NCBI GenBank assembly: GCA_019009955.1 | Contig: CM032233.1 | Location: forward strand, 95,142,501-95,206,500 | Length of the DNA: 64,000 nucleotides | Source: Riptortus pedestris | Taxonomy: Eukaryota > Arthropoda > Insecta > Hemiptera > Alydidae | Direction: 5' to 3' | In this document: positions 11,760-22,252 of the stretch, one piece after another | How the letters are laid out: every line of letters starts with the position of its first letter | Numbering within the stretch: the first letter of the stretch is position 1 | Program-made: the position numbers and the translations under genes | Notes under the pieces: model-generated | Told to the model about the DNA's origin: nothing | Database searches by the model: none | Seen by the model: only the letters and a program-made list of their open reading frames with translations

Positions 11760-12359
11760 CAGTAGATTATTTTGAGTAAAAAATAAGGCTTTATTATTTC
11801 ATAGATAATAAATCAAATAACTGTATGTTCCAGTATTCCAAAATAACATTCTTTAAACAATTTTAATCTAACCCCTTTTAAGCATAACTTAATTATTGTT
11901 TATAATAATTTATTTTTTCAATATGTTATGTAATATTTTTAACATACTAATTTATAGTTTCAGGAATATTGTTTGTATCAAACCCTCTTAATTCACAGGC
12001 CTCTCTCTAAGGGCAATAGTCTAAGCTTTCGTGGATGACCAAACCAACTGGTAAATGACATTATAGTTCCGTTTATGTGTAAATAAAATCTGATATTGTA
12101 GCCACGTCACTTCCTCGTACACCTACTACATTTAAATAAAGGAACGTTTTTGCTGCACTTTTTCAAATTAATACATTTCAAAATCTTTCAAGATATCTCC
12201 GTTCTAGTGCAACGGATCAAAAAGTATCATACAACTTGACTTATAAATATTATTATGTATAAAAATACGGCCTTATACGATTTTTTTATCCCTGATAGGT
12301 ACGGTAATAAGTTGCAATTAAATATTTTCGCCCCTTTACCGATGATAAAAATACCGAAA
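11760..12359. other. AT-rich stretch, possible very old family H fragment
   Basis: Only 12186-12250 (GATATCTCCGTTCTAGTGCA and ACGGATCAAAAAGTATCAT) hints at family H on the minus strand. No gene seen. Confidence 0.35.
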
Positions 12360-12572
12360 CTCCGATGAGTAGAACTGAATGTGTTACTGAAAGCTGAACT
12401 CAAGAAAGTACGTATAAATCGCTAATTATTTGAGTTACTAGAAAATGTATAGAACGACATTGTAGAGTATCAATATGTTAACAAGATTGCCTCTATAATA
12501 TTTTTCGATCCGACTCATAATAACGGAGATATTTTGAATTTTCGAATTCCTCCTCCCTTTCTGTGGTCTCGA
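12360..12572 (+). mobile_element. Family H middle fragment
   Basis: Plus-strand order of blocks: TTACTGAAAGCTGAA, a degenerate form of the block that reads CTCGGTTAATATTCAAGATA in better copies, AACAAGATTGCCTCTATA, TTTTTCGATCCGACTCATAA and CGGAGATATTTTGAATTTTC. It meets the oppositely oriented copy at about 12573. Confidence 0.6.
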
Positions 12573-13313
12573 TTTTTGTTTGATCGTTACCAAACTCGAT
12601 ATTTAAACGATTGATCTATATGTATGTAAACCAAAAGACCAAGTTCTTTAATGGCTGAAATATGACCAGTGGGAGAGAGGGGTTTAGAGGAGGGATTTCG
12701 AAAATTCTTCTATTTTTCGTCGGATCTAAAAATTGTATAGAACCAATCATTTTGCACATGTAATGTTCTTTAAATATTGTCCTGTACGTTTTTCACAATC
12801 TTGATTGTGCAAACCGAGATGTTTGCATTTTTAATTTTCAGCCTTCAGTAAACCCCCACTTCTTCTCATGTTACATAAACAATATTCTGTTATATAATAA
12901 ACCACATTATTCGAAGCTTAAATACCAAATATTGTTTTCATAAGGCATTTATTATACGAGATACATGCAAATATGATCTGGTGACCCCCCCCCGTCTTAA
13001 GTTATTGGAATACAAAAATTTAATTGATTGAGATAAAAATTATTTTGATTCACTATAATTTACAGTACTAGATATATTAATTAGTTTTTAAAAAAATTAA
13101 TATGTTTAATTCAGATATATTTCATTAATTGATCTTCTTTCCGGTACTCATTCTCAAGACATATTAACTATAAGCTGTTATGTTATGAAGCCCATTATTT
13201 GTGGCCTAAATATCAAATGTTGTTCTCATCTAACTTTTACGTTATGAGTTAAATGCAAATACGAGACGCACGTGAGAAATCTGCTCAGTTATCGCAGCCC
13301 CTGCGTGACTGAC
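12573..13313 (-). mobile_element. Family H copy, 3' end missing
   Basis: Starts within TTTTGTTTGATCGTTACCAAAC, next to the usual microsatellite position, and runs through GTTTAGAGGAGGG, TTCAGCCTTCAGTAAACCCC, a C-run and CCAAATATTGTTTTCA. It ends near 13313 with AAATCTGCTCAGTTATCGCA and CCCCTGCGTGACTGAC, the reversed family 5' end. The microsatellite and 3' hairpin are lost. A second set of middle blocks near 13150-13260 suggests a partial internal duplication. Confidence 0.8.
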
Positions 13314-13367
13314 TGTAATAATAAATCAGCTCATCATAAATATGATAAATAAGTAAGAATGGTTTAC

Positions 13368-13648
13368 TGAAGGCTGAAAAATAAAAAATGCAATTATCTC
13401 GGTTAATAATCAAAATAGTGAAAAAAACTCACGTAACAACATTTATAGAACATTACATTTGCAATAAGATTGGTCTTATACAATTTTCAACGCATGAAGA
13501 TGAAGACACTAAGAATTTCCAAAATTCCTCACTCTAAAGCCTCCTCCCCCGATTCGATTTTGGCAGTGTAATTTATTTCACATAAAACGTTTAAAAATCT
13601 TGTTTGGTAACAATTCAACAAAAATTGGTACCGCTAGAGCGTTAACAG

Positions 13649-13728
<80 letters not shown>

Positions 13729-13799
13729 GAACGGATCTCATTTTCGTCATCTCCTGGTACAACCTCAATAGCTGATTTCCCTAAAGGGAAATCTGCTAA
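13368..13799 (+). mobile_element. Family H copy, 3' half with long (TA)n
   Basis: From GTTTACTGAAGGCTGAAAAA through the G/C-run block and CCGCTAGAGCGTTAACAGAC to a (TA)n tract (about 13650-13723). The 3' part follows: TTTTGAACGGATCTCATTTT and GATTTCCCTAAAGGGAAATC, ending TGCTAA. It faces the opposite way to the copy at 12573-13313, so the pair forms a large imperfect inverted repeat. Confidence 0.85.
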
Positions 13800-14501
13800 A
13801 ACATTAAGGAATGTGAAACGTTGCTTTGAATTAAACGTAAATTTATGTGACCCGTAGATCCTATTTGTTTTTGTATCTTAACTAAACTGAAATTTTGGTC
13901 TCAATTAGAAGATTGCTTCATTCATTAATTTTATAATTGTTATACATAAGTGGGTCACTATATTTATGGAAACTGGTTAATTGTGGCATATACTGTTTGT
14001 GAACAGTGTTCATCATTCTGCTGGATGCTCCATTAATTGGCGGAAGTTTGGCTAATGTATGATTAGGGGATTATTTTTGGTGGTGTGTAAACACAATTAG
14101 GGGGCATTTTCACTGATGTATCACCAAGGTGTTTTCCTTGAACTGTTTTGAATGACTGATGGCCCACCTATTATTCCTAATAAATAACGCCTATCAGTGA
14201 TATTCATTGAGGCATGAAGGCTCCAGAATGACTTCATTATCCCCCACATATTTCTCAATAGGCTAATTAGTCATTCAATTAGTGGGGCGAGCATCTCGCA
14301 CTAGCTAACACATGTCAGCCTTTTTAACTACCATTCTCTGCGTAAACGATTATTTATCGAAGAACGTGTTCATCAGGGAATTCTTTAAAAAAATAAATAA
14401 ATATGGGAAAGAAAGACATTTTTCCTAAACATTGTAATCACAAAAAAATTTAGTTTTCAGATTCAACGGAGTTGTCATTTTTGATTCTTCTTGGATCCAT
14501 T
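13800..14501. other. No gene seen
   Basis: About 700 bases between two family H pieces without recognised repeat blocks. It contains the words TTGGTGGTGTGTAAACAC and GGTGTTTTCCTTGAACTG but no motif I can assign. Confidence 0.35.
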
Positions 14502-14610
14502 TTAGTAGATTTCCCTTGAGGGAAATCAGCTTATTGACGTTGTTCTAATGACGCGGTTTTTATAATAATTTCCTCAATGTCCATCGATCCTAACTGGTAA
14601 AATTATATAT
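14502..14610 (-). mobile_element. Family H 3' end fragment
   Basis: TTTAGTAGATTTCCCTTGAGGG, then ATGACGCGG and AATGTCCATCGATCCTAACT. The copy stops at the microsatellite position, where the mariner-like element begins (CAGGGTGTCC at 14612). Confidence 0.8.
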
Positions 14611-14611
14611 A

Positions 14612-15525
14612 CAGGGTGTCCCCAAACCAAACGTCCAAACTTCAGGGATCGATAGAGGATCGAAAAACTAAGAAAAAAAGTCCTCTGGCATATGCCTCGT
14701 TTTCGCTTCGTTTTTGAGAAAATCACAAAAAAACTGAAAATAGTTGTGCAAAAAGTGTATTATTTTTTTAATAATGTATTTAAATTACAAAAAACTATTG
14801 GCTTTTTGAGTAAGCTTAATTTTTTAATTTACGAGGAGTAAATTTAGAAAACATGAATATTCTCACGCTTTCCTTATCAATAAAACGTCTAGGTTGAGTG
14901 TTTAAACTTAAAAAGAAAGGATTAAAATGTTTGCTATCATTTTTAATCCTTTTTGGGGGGAATTCCAGCCTCGCATTCTCACATTAGTGGTGTTGCTAGT
15001 ACTGTTCAGTGGAAGTCAACAAATATGGCTAGATTTACCAACGCTGAATACGCGGACATAGTCTACGTCTACGGATTCGGCGATGGCAATGCACGTCAGG
15101 CAGTTCGGGAATATCGCAGACGGTTTCCTGACTGAGAAACCCCACACAGAGGTGTTTTTCCCAGCACTTTCAGAAGGCTTCGAGAGACTGGGTCCTTCTC
15201 GTGTAATCGTCGTGGAAACCATATGCAGGCTCCGATGGAAGCCGACCTGAGGCGGAGGGAGAGGATACTGAGGCACTTCAATACCAACCCTGGCAAGAGC
15301 TGCTACAGTTCTAAGCATACCAAAGACAACCATTTGGCGCACATTAAGGGCTGACCGCAGGCATGCTTACCATGTACAAAAGGTACAAAATTTAGTACCC
15401 GCTGATTATCCCCGCCGATTAAATTTTTGTAATTGGTACAAAGAACATCTGCAAAACGTTGTAAACTTAAGTTCGAAAGTTAATCTGGACGGACGAAGCG
15501 ACTTTATCCCACGTGCGGGTTTATT
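14612..15525 (+). mobile_element. Mariner-like (DUF4817-type) transposon, decayed, right end lost
   Basis: Left terminus CAGGGTGTCCCCAAACCAAA is of the CAGGGTGTCC type usual in mariner/IS630-like invertebrate elements. The interior carries a broken transposase (15025-15525). No matching right terminus is seen: the element runs into a 24-bp minisatellite at about 15524 and then into family H. Confidence 0.7.
15025..15525 (+). pseudogene. DUF4817-type mariner transposase remnant
   Basis: The first 36 codons read [20 protein letters not shown] and then [14 protein letters not shown] before TGA. This is the DUF4817 DNA-binding head (E-Y-x-D-hydrophobic, Y-G, N-A, Y-x-x-R-F-P-x) found in arthropod-type mariner-like transposases. 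After a stop and frameshifts, the second helix-turn-helix appears as SIPKTTIWRTLRADRRHAYH and then PADYPRRLNFCNWYKE. The first catalytic aspartate block is then visible across a one-base shift as WTDEA (around 15488-15503). The remaining DDE residues are not there. It cannot make a working transposase. Confidence 0.75.
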
Positions 15526-16743
15526 CGAGCGAGGAGAAGCCGAATGAGACGAGCAAAGAGAAGCCGAATGAGACGAGGGAAGAGAAGTCGAATGAGACGA
15601 GGGACGAGAAGATGAATGAGACGAGGGAGGAGAAGTCGAATGAGACGAGGGAAGACAAGTCGAATGAGACGAGTGAAGAGAAGTCGAATGAGACGAGGGA
15701 CGAGAAGTTGAATGAGACGAGGGACGAGAAGTTGAATGAGACGAGGGAAGACAAGTCGAATGAGACGTGTGAAGAGAAGTCGAATGAGACGAGGGACGAG
15801 AAGTCGAATGAGACGAGTGAAGAGAAGCCGAATAAGACGTGTGAAGAGAAGTCGAATGAGACGAGGGAAGACAAGTCGAATGAGACGAGAGAAGAGAAGT
15901 CGAATGAGACGAGGGACGAGATGTTGAATGAGACGAGAGAAGACAAGTCGAATGAGACGAGTGAAGAGAAGTCGAATGAGACGAGGGACGAGAAGTCGAA
16001 TGAGACGAGTGAAGAGAAGCCGAATGAGACGAGCGAGGAGAAGCCGAATGAGACGAGCGAGGAGAAGCCGAATGAGACGAGTGAAGAGAAGCCGAATGAG
16101 ACGAGTGAAGAGAAGCCGAATGAGACGAGCGAAGAGAAGCCGAATGAGACGAGTGAAGAGAAGCCGAATGAGACGAGGGAAGAGAAGCCGAATGAGACGA
16201 GGGAAGAGAAGCCGAATGAGACGAGTGAAGAGAAGCCGAATGAGACGAGTGAAGAGAAGCCGAATGAGACGAGGGAAGATAACCGAATGAGACAGCGAGG
16301 AGAAGCCGAAAAGACGACAAAGAGAAGGCCGAATGAGACAGCGAGGAGAATCCGAATGAGACAGCGAGGAGAAGCCGAATGAGCAACGGAGATGAAGAGA
16401 AGTCCGAATGAGACGAGCGAGGAGAAGCCCCCCCCCCCACCGCATGAGACGAGTGAAAGTAAGCCGAATGATACGACGAGGAGAAGCCGAAAAGAGACGA
16501 GCAAAGAGACGCGGAATGAGACGAGCGAAGGAGAAGCCTGAATGAGGCGAGTGAAGAGAAGCCGAATGAGACGAGGGAAGAGAAGCCGAATGAGACGAGG
16601 GAAGAGAAGCCGAATGAGACGAGGGAAGAGAAGCCGAATGAGACGAGGGAAGAGAAGCCGAATGAGACGAGGGAAGAGAAGCCGAATGAGACGAGGGAAG
16701 AGAAGCCGAATGAGACGAGGGAAGAGAAGCCGAATGAGACGAG
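15524..16743. repeat. 24-bp GA-rich minisatellite, about 50 units
   Basis: Tandem units of the type GACGAGTGAAGAGAAGCCGAAT, 24 bp, with G/A and C/T variation at a few positions and a disturbed section at 16285-16540 containing indels and a C10 run. Because 24 is a multiple of three and the unit lacks stops in several frames, both strands show long open frames (for example plus-strand repeats of SEEKPNET and minus-strand SHSASLPS). The array starts just after the WTDEA block of the decayed transposase. The 16542-16743 units are the most uniform, suggesting recent local expansion. Confidence 0.95.
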
Positions 16744-16994
16744 TAAATATCGGGTTTGGTAATGATCAAACAAAAATTACGACCGCTAGAGCGTTAACGG
16801 GTTTGGTAATAGATCAAATATATATATACGACCGCTATAGCGTTATATATATATAATTTAAATATAGTAATTTTGAACGGATCTCATTTTCGTCATCTCC
16901 TGGGTAGGATCGATGGACATTTGAAGACATTTTTCGAAAACCGCGTCATGAGCACGACATCAATAGCTGATTTCCCTTAAGGGAAATCTGCTAA
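16744..16994 (+). mobile_element. Family H 3' part with microsatellite
   Basis: TAAATATCGGGTTTGGTAATG and CCGCTAGAGCGTTAACGGG, with the GTTTGGTAAT block duplicated, then short TA tracts. The 3' section reads TTTTGAACGGATCTCATTTT, GGTAGGATCGATGGACATTT and GATTTCCCTTAAGGGAAATC, ending TGCTAA. Confidence 0.85.
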
Positions 16995-17082
16995 AAGTAG
17001 CTAAAGGAGGTAAGAGAAGTTGAATCAGGCAATTAGTGAAATTGGAGGAAGGTAATAGAAGAGAAGATGGAGAAGAAAACAG

Positions 17083-17985
17083 TCCGTCACTCCAGGGGCT
17101 AACTGGACTAACGGACTAAAACTAAGCAAATTTCCCTCGCGAAGTTTAACAACAGATCAACCTACATACTGCTAAAACAACACCACCGTGAATCGTATGT
17201 GAATAAATTCAAACGGTAATAAGAAATCTTAACCCTCCCTTTCCGGCGGAAAGCGTCTCAAATATGAACAAACAGGTGTACCAACTTCTCACAGGAAAGA
17301 GAAACAATTACTGAAATATATCAGAATATAACATATTAATTTTATTGAAAACTATATACTATATCTATACTGTAATTTATAATGAATCAGAATAACTTTT
17401 ATCTCAATCAATCAAATTTTAGAAGTCCAAGAATTAAAGACGGGGGGTGGGTGGGGGGGGGGGGTCACAAAATAATATTTGCATGTTTCACGTATAATAA
17501 AGGTCTCTGGAAAACAATATTTGGTATTTATTCTTCAAATAATGTGGTTTATTATATAACAGAGTATAGTTTATTTAACACGAGTAAAAGGGGGCCTTGA
17601 AATATCTCGGTTAATATTCAAGATAGAGAACAAATGTATATAACAATATTTATTGACCATTACATTTGCAATAAGATTGTCTCTATACAATTTTTCGTTC
17701 AGATGTACAATAACAAAGACATTTCGAATTTTCGAACCCCCCCCCCGCCCTCTGGTAACATTTTAGCCATTGACGAACTTGATATTTCTTTTTATATAAA
17801 ACGTTTAAATATCGAGTTTGGTAACGATAAAGCAATAATTACGGCCTCAATATATTTGTAACAGAATATATATATATAAACACACACACACACACACAAA
17901 CACAATTTTGAACGGACCTCATTTTCGTCATCTCCTAGATAAGATTGAAAATCGCGTCATGAGTACAACCTCATAAATCTGCTAA
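17083..17985 (+). mobile_element. Family H, near full-length copy
   Basis: Best plus-strand example of the longer subfamily, about 900 bases. It has 5' TCCGTCACTCCAGGGG and AAACTAAGCAAATTTCCC; a block with CACCGTGAATC and GGAAAGCGTCTC; ATTAATTTTATTGAAAACTA; a G12 run near 17450; CAATATTTGGTATTTA; CTCGGTTAATATTCAAGATA; a C run near 17740; and CGAGTTTGGTAACGA. A mixed (TA)(CA) microsatellite (17865-17902) precedes a shortened 3' end with AAATCTGCTAA. The 3' palindrome is partly deleted. No protein is encoded. Class: Helentron/Helitron-like is my inference. Confidence 0.85.
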
Positions 17986-17998
17986 AAAGAATTAAAAC

Positions 17999-18639
17999 TC
18001 CGTCACGCAGGGGCTGCGTAAACTAAGCATATTTCCCATGTTAAGTTATACAATAGAGAAATATCCATACGAGAACCGAACAGTTACGGCCGCACTAGCT
18101 TTTGGCGGGAAACACCCGTTATGGCCCACATTAAATAAAATTGCAAATATATCGGTTAATATTCAAGAGAATAAATGAATAGAATAATATTTATAGTAAA
18201 TTTAATTTTCAATAAGAATGGTTCTATACATTTTTTTGATCCGACGTATGGTAACGAAAATATTTCGAATTTTGGAAAAATCCCCCGGCTCTAAAACCCT
18301 CCCCCCGCAGTGGGTCCGAATTCAACCGTTAACGAACTTGATCTGTCTTTTTGCATAAAAGGTTTAAATAACGAGTTTGGTAACGTTCAAGTTAACAAAA
18401 ATTGCGACGGCTTAGAGCGTTACCCAGACAAATATATAAAAATATATATAACCTAATATAATATATATAATATATATATATATAATATATATATATATAT
18501 ATGTAGATATAAATTTTTGAATCGGGTCTCATTTTCGTCCATGGCCTGGGTAGGATCGATGGACATTTGAGGAAATTTTTGAAAATCGCGCGATGAGTAC
18601 GACCTTAATAGCTGATTTCCCTTAAGGGATATCTGCTAA
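17999..18639 (+). mobile_element. Family H, short subfamily, complete copy
   Basis: A 641-base copy from TCCGTCACGCAGGGGCTGCG (with hairpin ACGCA/TGCGT) and AAACTAAGCATATTTCCC to GATTTCCCTTAAGGGATATC, ending TGCTAA. It begins 13 bases after the previous copy, in the same orientation. It carries the alternative second block (GAACAGTTACGGCCGCACTA and GCGGGAAACACCCG) instead of the AAGCGTCT block. The microsatellite is an interrupted (TA)n at 18432-18500. Confidence 0.85.
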
Positions 18640-19100
18640 TAAAAAATAAAGAAAGGCGAAAAGAGCCGGAGGTTTGGTGAGGTAAGAGTGACGTGATGAA
18701 GGGAAGGTAGGTTTGCGAAGTGTAGAGAAGAGAGGAACTAGCAGACTGAAGTTAATTAATGCTATAATATATTATTGCCCTGTTGGTATATTAGCAGTAT
18801 TGATAGGGGCTTAAGATATTGGTAGGGTAGGTGAATGACTATAGATGGACTATTGGAGGGGAGGGGAGGGCAATAAATGCCAGTTATAGGTTGGCAAAGG
18901 AGAGGTTGATTAGCACTTTACTGTCCTTCAGTAGGCAATATAGTCCCTTCCTTCCTCCTATATCCCTGCTCCATGGATCATAACTAGACTCCGTTTAATG
19001 CCTCTCTACAGGCTAATAGCACTAAATTGCATTAGGATCTGTAAATTGGCACTACTTATCAACGAATCATCGCAGGATGCAAAGCAATTATGGTGACATT
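18640..19100. other. GC-richer island with purine-to-pyrimidine switch
   Basis: The left half is purine-rich (GAAAGGCGAAAAGAGCCGGAGG, GGAGGGGAGGGGAGGG) and the right half pyrimidine-rich (CCCTTCCTTCCTCCTATATCC). No repeat family is recognised here, and there is no long coding frame. Its arrangement resembles five other islands in the window. A regulatory or unannotated transcribed segment is possible but unproven. Confidence 0.5.
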
Positions 19101-19286
19101 TGTTGCAAAATTGGACTATTTTGGCTAAAGGGTATATAAAATTCTTCCAGATCTCCCTTGAGCAAATTGTATAAATTAGCAGATTTCCCTTAAGGGAAAT
19201 CAGCTATTGAGGTCGTACTCATGACGCGATTTCCAAAACATTTCTTCAAATGTCCATCGATCCTATCACGAAAATGAGGTCAGTTC

Positions 19287-19336
<50 letters not shown>

Positions 19337-19344
19337 TATTTTTG

Positions 19345-19580
19345 TGGCTGCATCGCTGGGAAGTATCGTCATTGTGAGGATTTCGGCTATCTGCTCCAGC
19401 GGTTGGAATTTTTGTTTTGCAAATTTTCAATGGAAATGCGTCCATCTTCGTCAGGCATAAATTTGATTTGAATGGCTACTTCAATATCATACAAATTGGA
19501 GTTTTATTACATTTACATATTTATTATATTTATATATATATTTTATTTCGGAGCAGATAGCCGAAATCCTCACAATGACA
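19345..19580. mobile_element. Hairpin (TIR) element in a family H microsatellite
   Basis: GTCATTGTGAGGATTTCGGC and TATCTGCTCC on the left are matched by their exact complement on the right (about 30 bases). The left side also carries GGCTGCATCGCTGGGAAGTA, seen reversed at 10522-10550. It lies between two TA tracts of the host family H copy. Confidence 0.75.
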
Positions 19581-19928
19581 ATATATATTATATAATATAT
19601 ATATACGTATATATATATATAATGTCTGTTGTCGATCTAGTGGTTGACATTTTTCTTTGATCATTACCAAACTCGATATTTTAACGTTTCATGTAAAAAG
19701 AAAGATCAAGTTCGTTAATGGCTGAAATCTGACTAGTGGAGGGGTTTTTTCCCGAAAATTCGAGATATCTCCGTTAATATCCGTCGGATCGAAAAATTGT
19801 ATAAAATAAATCTTATAGAAAATTAAATTATCTATAAATATTGTTATATACATTTATTCTTTACCTTGAACATTAACCTATATATTTGCATTTGTCAGTT
19901 TTCAGCCTTCAGCAAACCCCCACTTTTA

Positions 19929-19936
19929 CTCATGTT
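19929..19936. repeat. hAT target-site duplication, left copy
   Basis: CTCATGTT, identical to 21786-21793. Eight bases is the usual hAT duplication length. Confidence 0.9.
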
Positions 19937-21785
19937 TAGGGCTTGGATTTTCATGTAATTAAAAATGCCAAATATGTAAATATATATGTATTGATTTTGA
20001 TACAAATATGTAAATAATTATGTAAAATTAGTGAAATATGTAAACAGTGAATAACCTTCTAAAACAGTTTGTACTCTCATTTTTTTATTACAATACAAAA
20101 ACGGGTTTATTTTAAACATAGAAATACAAAAACAAAAACTTTTTAATCACTGTAAGGAAAACAGTTTGAGACTAAATGCATTTTCAAATTTTCAAACGTA
20201 AAACTACGTCGATTGGGCCTTAGTATCGACTTGAATCTGCTGAATGAGCGTTCGACGTCAACTGATGTAACTGGAACGTTTCGGAAAGCGGCTATTTCAG
20301 AAGGGTTCCATTCAACTGAAAGCTTTGCTGTCACCTCCTTTCCACTTATGATGTCTGCAATCAGCAGCATATCTTTCCAGCCAGGATTTTTTTTTAAGAC
20401 ATCTTGTAGTTTCGCGTGGATCCTATTTCCTATTTCTCCTGAGACGTCTTCCATTTTGCGAATCGCTTCATTGACAATTTCTATATTTTTCAATAGAGGC
20501 ACATTCTGGGATTCAAGCTGCGTTATAGTGGAAGGGATGTGAGCATAATCCCAGAAAATAAATGCCAAATTATTTTTTAAATTCGGGTTTTCCAACAAAT
20601 TCTGAGCTTGCGAAATAGCTGAGGCTGATTCGCCATCCAATTTTGATACGACGTCCTTTATTTTGTCGAAATTGGTGCAGTAGTACTGAGCAGCCTCTAG
20701 CCAAGTTCCCCATCTGGTAACTACAGGTCCGGCGGAGGTAAAGTACAGCTCAGTATTAATTTCTTTGAAAAATTTCAACTCGGCTATGGAGCTTTTTAAA
20801 AAAATCTTTTTTTATTGGATGAGCAAATCTAATTTAGTGTACCTCAGGAAAAGCAGACCGAACTGATTCAGCTACACGATGAAATGTGTGAGCGAGGCAT
20901 GTGACATGAAGCATTTTCATCAGGCATTTTTTTTTCAATGTACTTTTCCAAAAAAAAATTTAAGAGACGGATTATTAATTTTGCTTAACGGAATGTCAGC
21001 CTGCACAAACGCGCGACATAAATCTGTAAAAAAGGTGGACTTACTGTCTCCGCATGAGGTAGATGGTGTGATGAAACTTTGCTTCAAGGTTTTACTTTTT
21101 CTCCTTTGTTCGATTTTGTGAGATCCTGTGGCAATGTGTTTTGTTACTTGGAATAGTTGCGTAGTGGATAACAGCCTTGTCACAGCAAGAACAATATAAC
21201 AATTCTCCATAACCCCTGAATGTTTCCGTTTGGAAAACTCACGAAGATAATTTAAAAAAACTCGTGCTTTGTTTTTCCTTGCGAACTTTCCCCCATTCGA
21301 CAAAAATGAAAATTGAATTAAACACAAAATGTAATTTTTTTTAAATCGTGTTTGACAAGAGTGGCAACCACTTTACCACTCACAAATAAACACTAATTAT
21401 GAAGATAGGTTTGGTTTTGTTTATTCAGATCCAAAACAAAGGGAGAACGGAATCTCAGAATTGTTTTTGAGAGGGTTGGTTCTAAGAAGCAATCAACAGT
21501 GGCAATAGAAGGGCCAATTCTTGTGAAAAAAATTTCTTCATGCACTCGTTATTCAGTTTTTTTGTAAAGAAATAGAAAAATTTAAAAATTAACAAATATG
21601 GAGTAAAATATGTAAAAATCCCAAAGTATGTAAGAAATATGTAAATTTAGTCAAATATGTAATAATATGTAAAATTAAATTGGCTTAATTTGATCCCAAT
21701 TGCGTTAAAACATATACTATGAGTTGATATAAGGTGATATCGAAGTCAGTAGCAAATATGTATTTACATAGGAATCCTAGCCCTA
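19937..21785 (-). mobile_element. hAT transposon, 1849 bp, degenerate
   Basis: Ends TAGGGCTTGGATTTTCATGTAA (left) and the complement of TAGGGCTAGGATTCCTATGTAA (right) form terminal inverted repeats. They are flanked by the perfect 8-bp duplication CTCATGTT. Copies of AAATATGTAA are clustered inside both ends (19970-20045 and 21590-21680), as expected for subterminal transposase-binding sites of hAT elements. The single coding region on the minus strand (20143-21330) is a CGGBP1-like hAT transposase with frameshifts. The site interrupts a family H consensus word cleanly. Confidence 0.92.
20143..21330 (-). pseudogene. CGGBP1-like hAT transposase, frameshifted
   Basis: The N-terminal part (21327 to 20935) includes CRAFVQADIPLSKINNPSLK, a segment typical of CGGBP1-like hAT proteins. 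A middle part in another frame (around 20890-20790) reads LAHTFHRVAESVRSAFPEVH. The C-terminal part (20778 to 20143) has TRWGTWLEAAQYYCTNF and then the hAT dimerisation/RNase H end VPVTSVDVERSFSRFKSIL and RPNRRSFTFENLK. At least two frameshifts separate these parts, and no BED zinc finger is clear upstream. The parent enzyme cuts and pastes the surrounding element. This copy looks dead, but it is not heavily eroded. Confidence 0.88.
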
Positions 21786-21793
21786 CTCATGTT
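21786..21793. repeat. hAT target-site duplication, right copy
   Basis: CTCATGTT, identical to 19929-19936. Confidence 0.9.
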
Positions 21794-22252
21794 ACATAAA
21801 CAATACTCGGTTGTGTAATTAACCACATCGTTCGAAGCTTAAATACCAAATATTGTTTTCAAGAGTCATTTATAATACGAGATACAAGCAAATATGTCTG
21901 GTGACCCCCCCCCCTTCTTAAATTTTTGGACGACTTAAATTTTATTGATTCAGATAAAAATTATTCTGATTCATTATAAATTACAGTACTAGATATAGTA
22001 AATAGTTTTCAAACATATTAATACGTTATATTCAGATATACCTGTATTACAGTAGTTGTTTTTCTTTCCAGTAAGAAGTTGGCATAACTGTTTGTTTACA
22101 TTTCAGAAGCTTTACGTCGGAGGTTTCTTATTATCGTTTGTATTTCTTCACTTAATATTCAAGGTGGTGTTGTGTTAGCATTTTGTAGGTTTATCTATTG
22201 TTAAACTTAACGCGGGAAATCTCCTTTGTTTATGCAGCCCCTGCGTGACGGA

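Larger units (their letters stand above)
19176..22252 (-). mobile_element. Family H full copy with nested hairpin and hAT insertions
   Basis: Left end TTAGCAGATTTCCCTTAAGG is the reversed 3' palindrome; right end is GCAGCCCCTGCGTGACGGAC. Consensus blocks continue across both insertions in the right order: CACTTTTACTCATGTT at 19936 resumes as ACATAAACAATACTC after the hAT element at 21794. The hairpin element sits in the microsatellite position (19345-19580). The order of events is therefore family H first, then the hairpin and hAT insertions. Confidence 0.85.

Noticed and set aside
15406..16773. Long open frames on both strands (up to about 455 codons)
   Set aside because: They are produced by the 24-bp minisatellite, whose length is a multiple of three and which lacks stops. 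Several frames are open at once and no domain is present, so I annotated the repeat and not genes.
19176..22252. Family H as a simple TIR/MITE with the palindrome as terminal repeat
   Set aside because: The inverted word GCAGATTTCCC is subterminal at the 5' end but nearly terminal at the 3' end. The outer bases differ, and I see no consistent target duplication, so a plain TIR transposon fits poorly.
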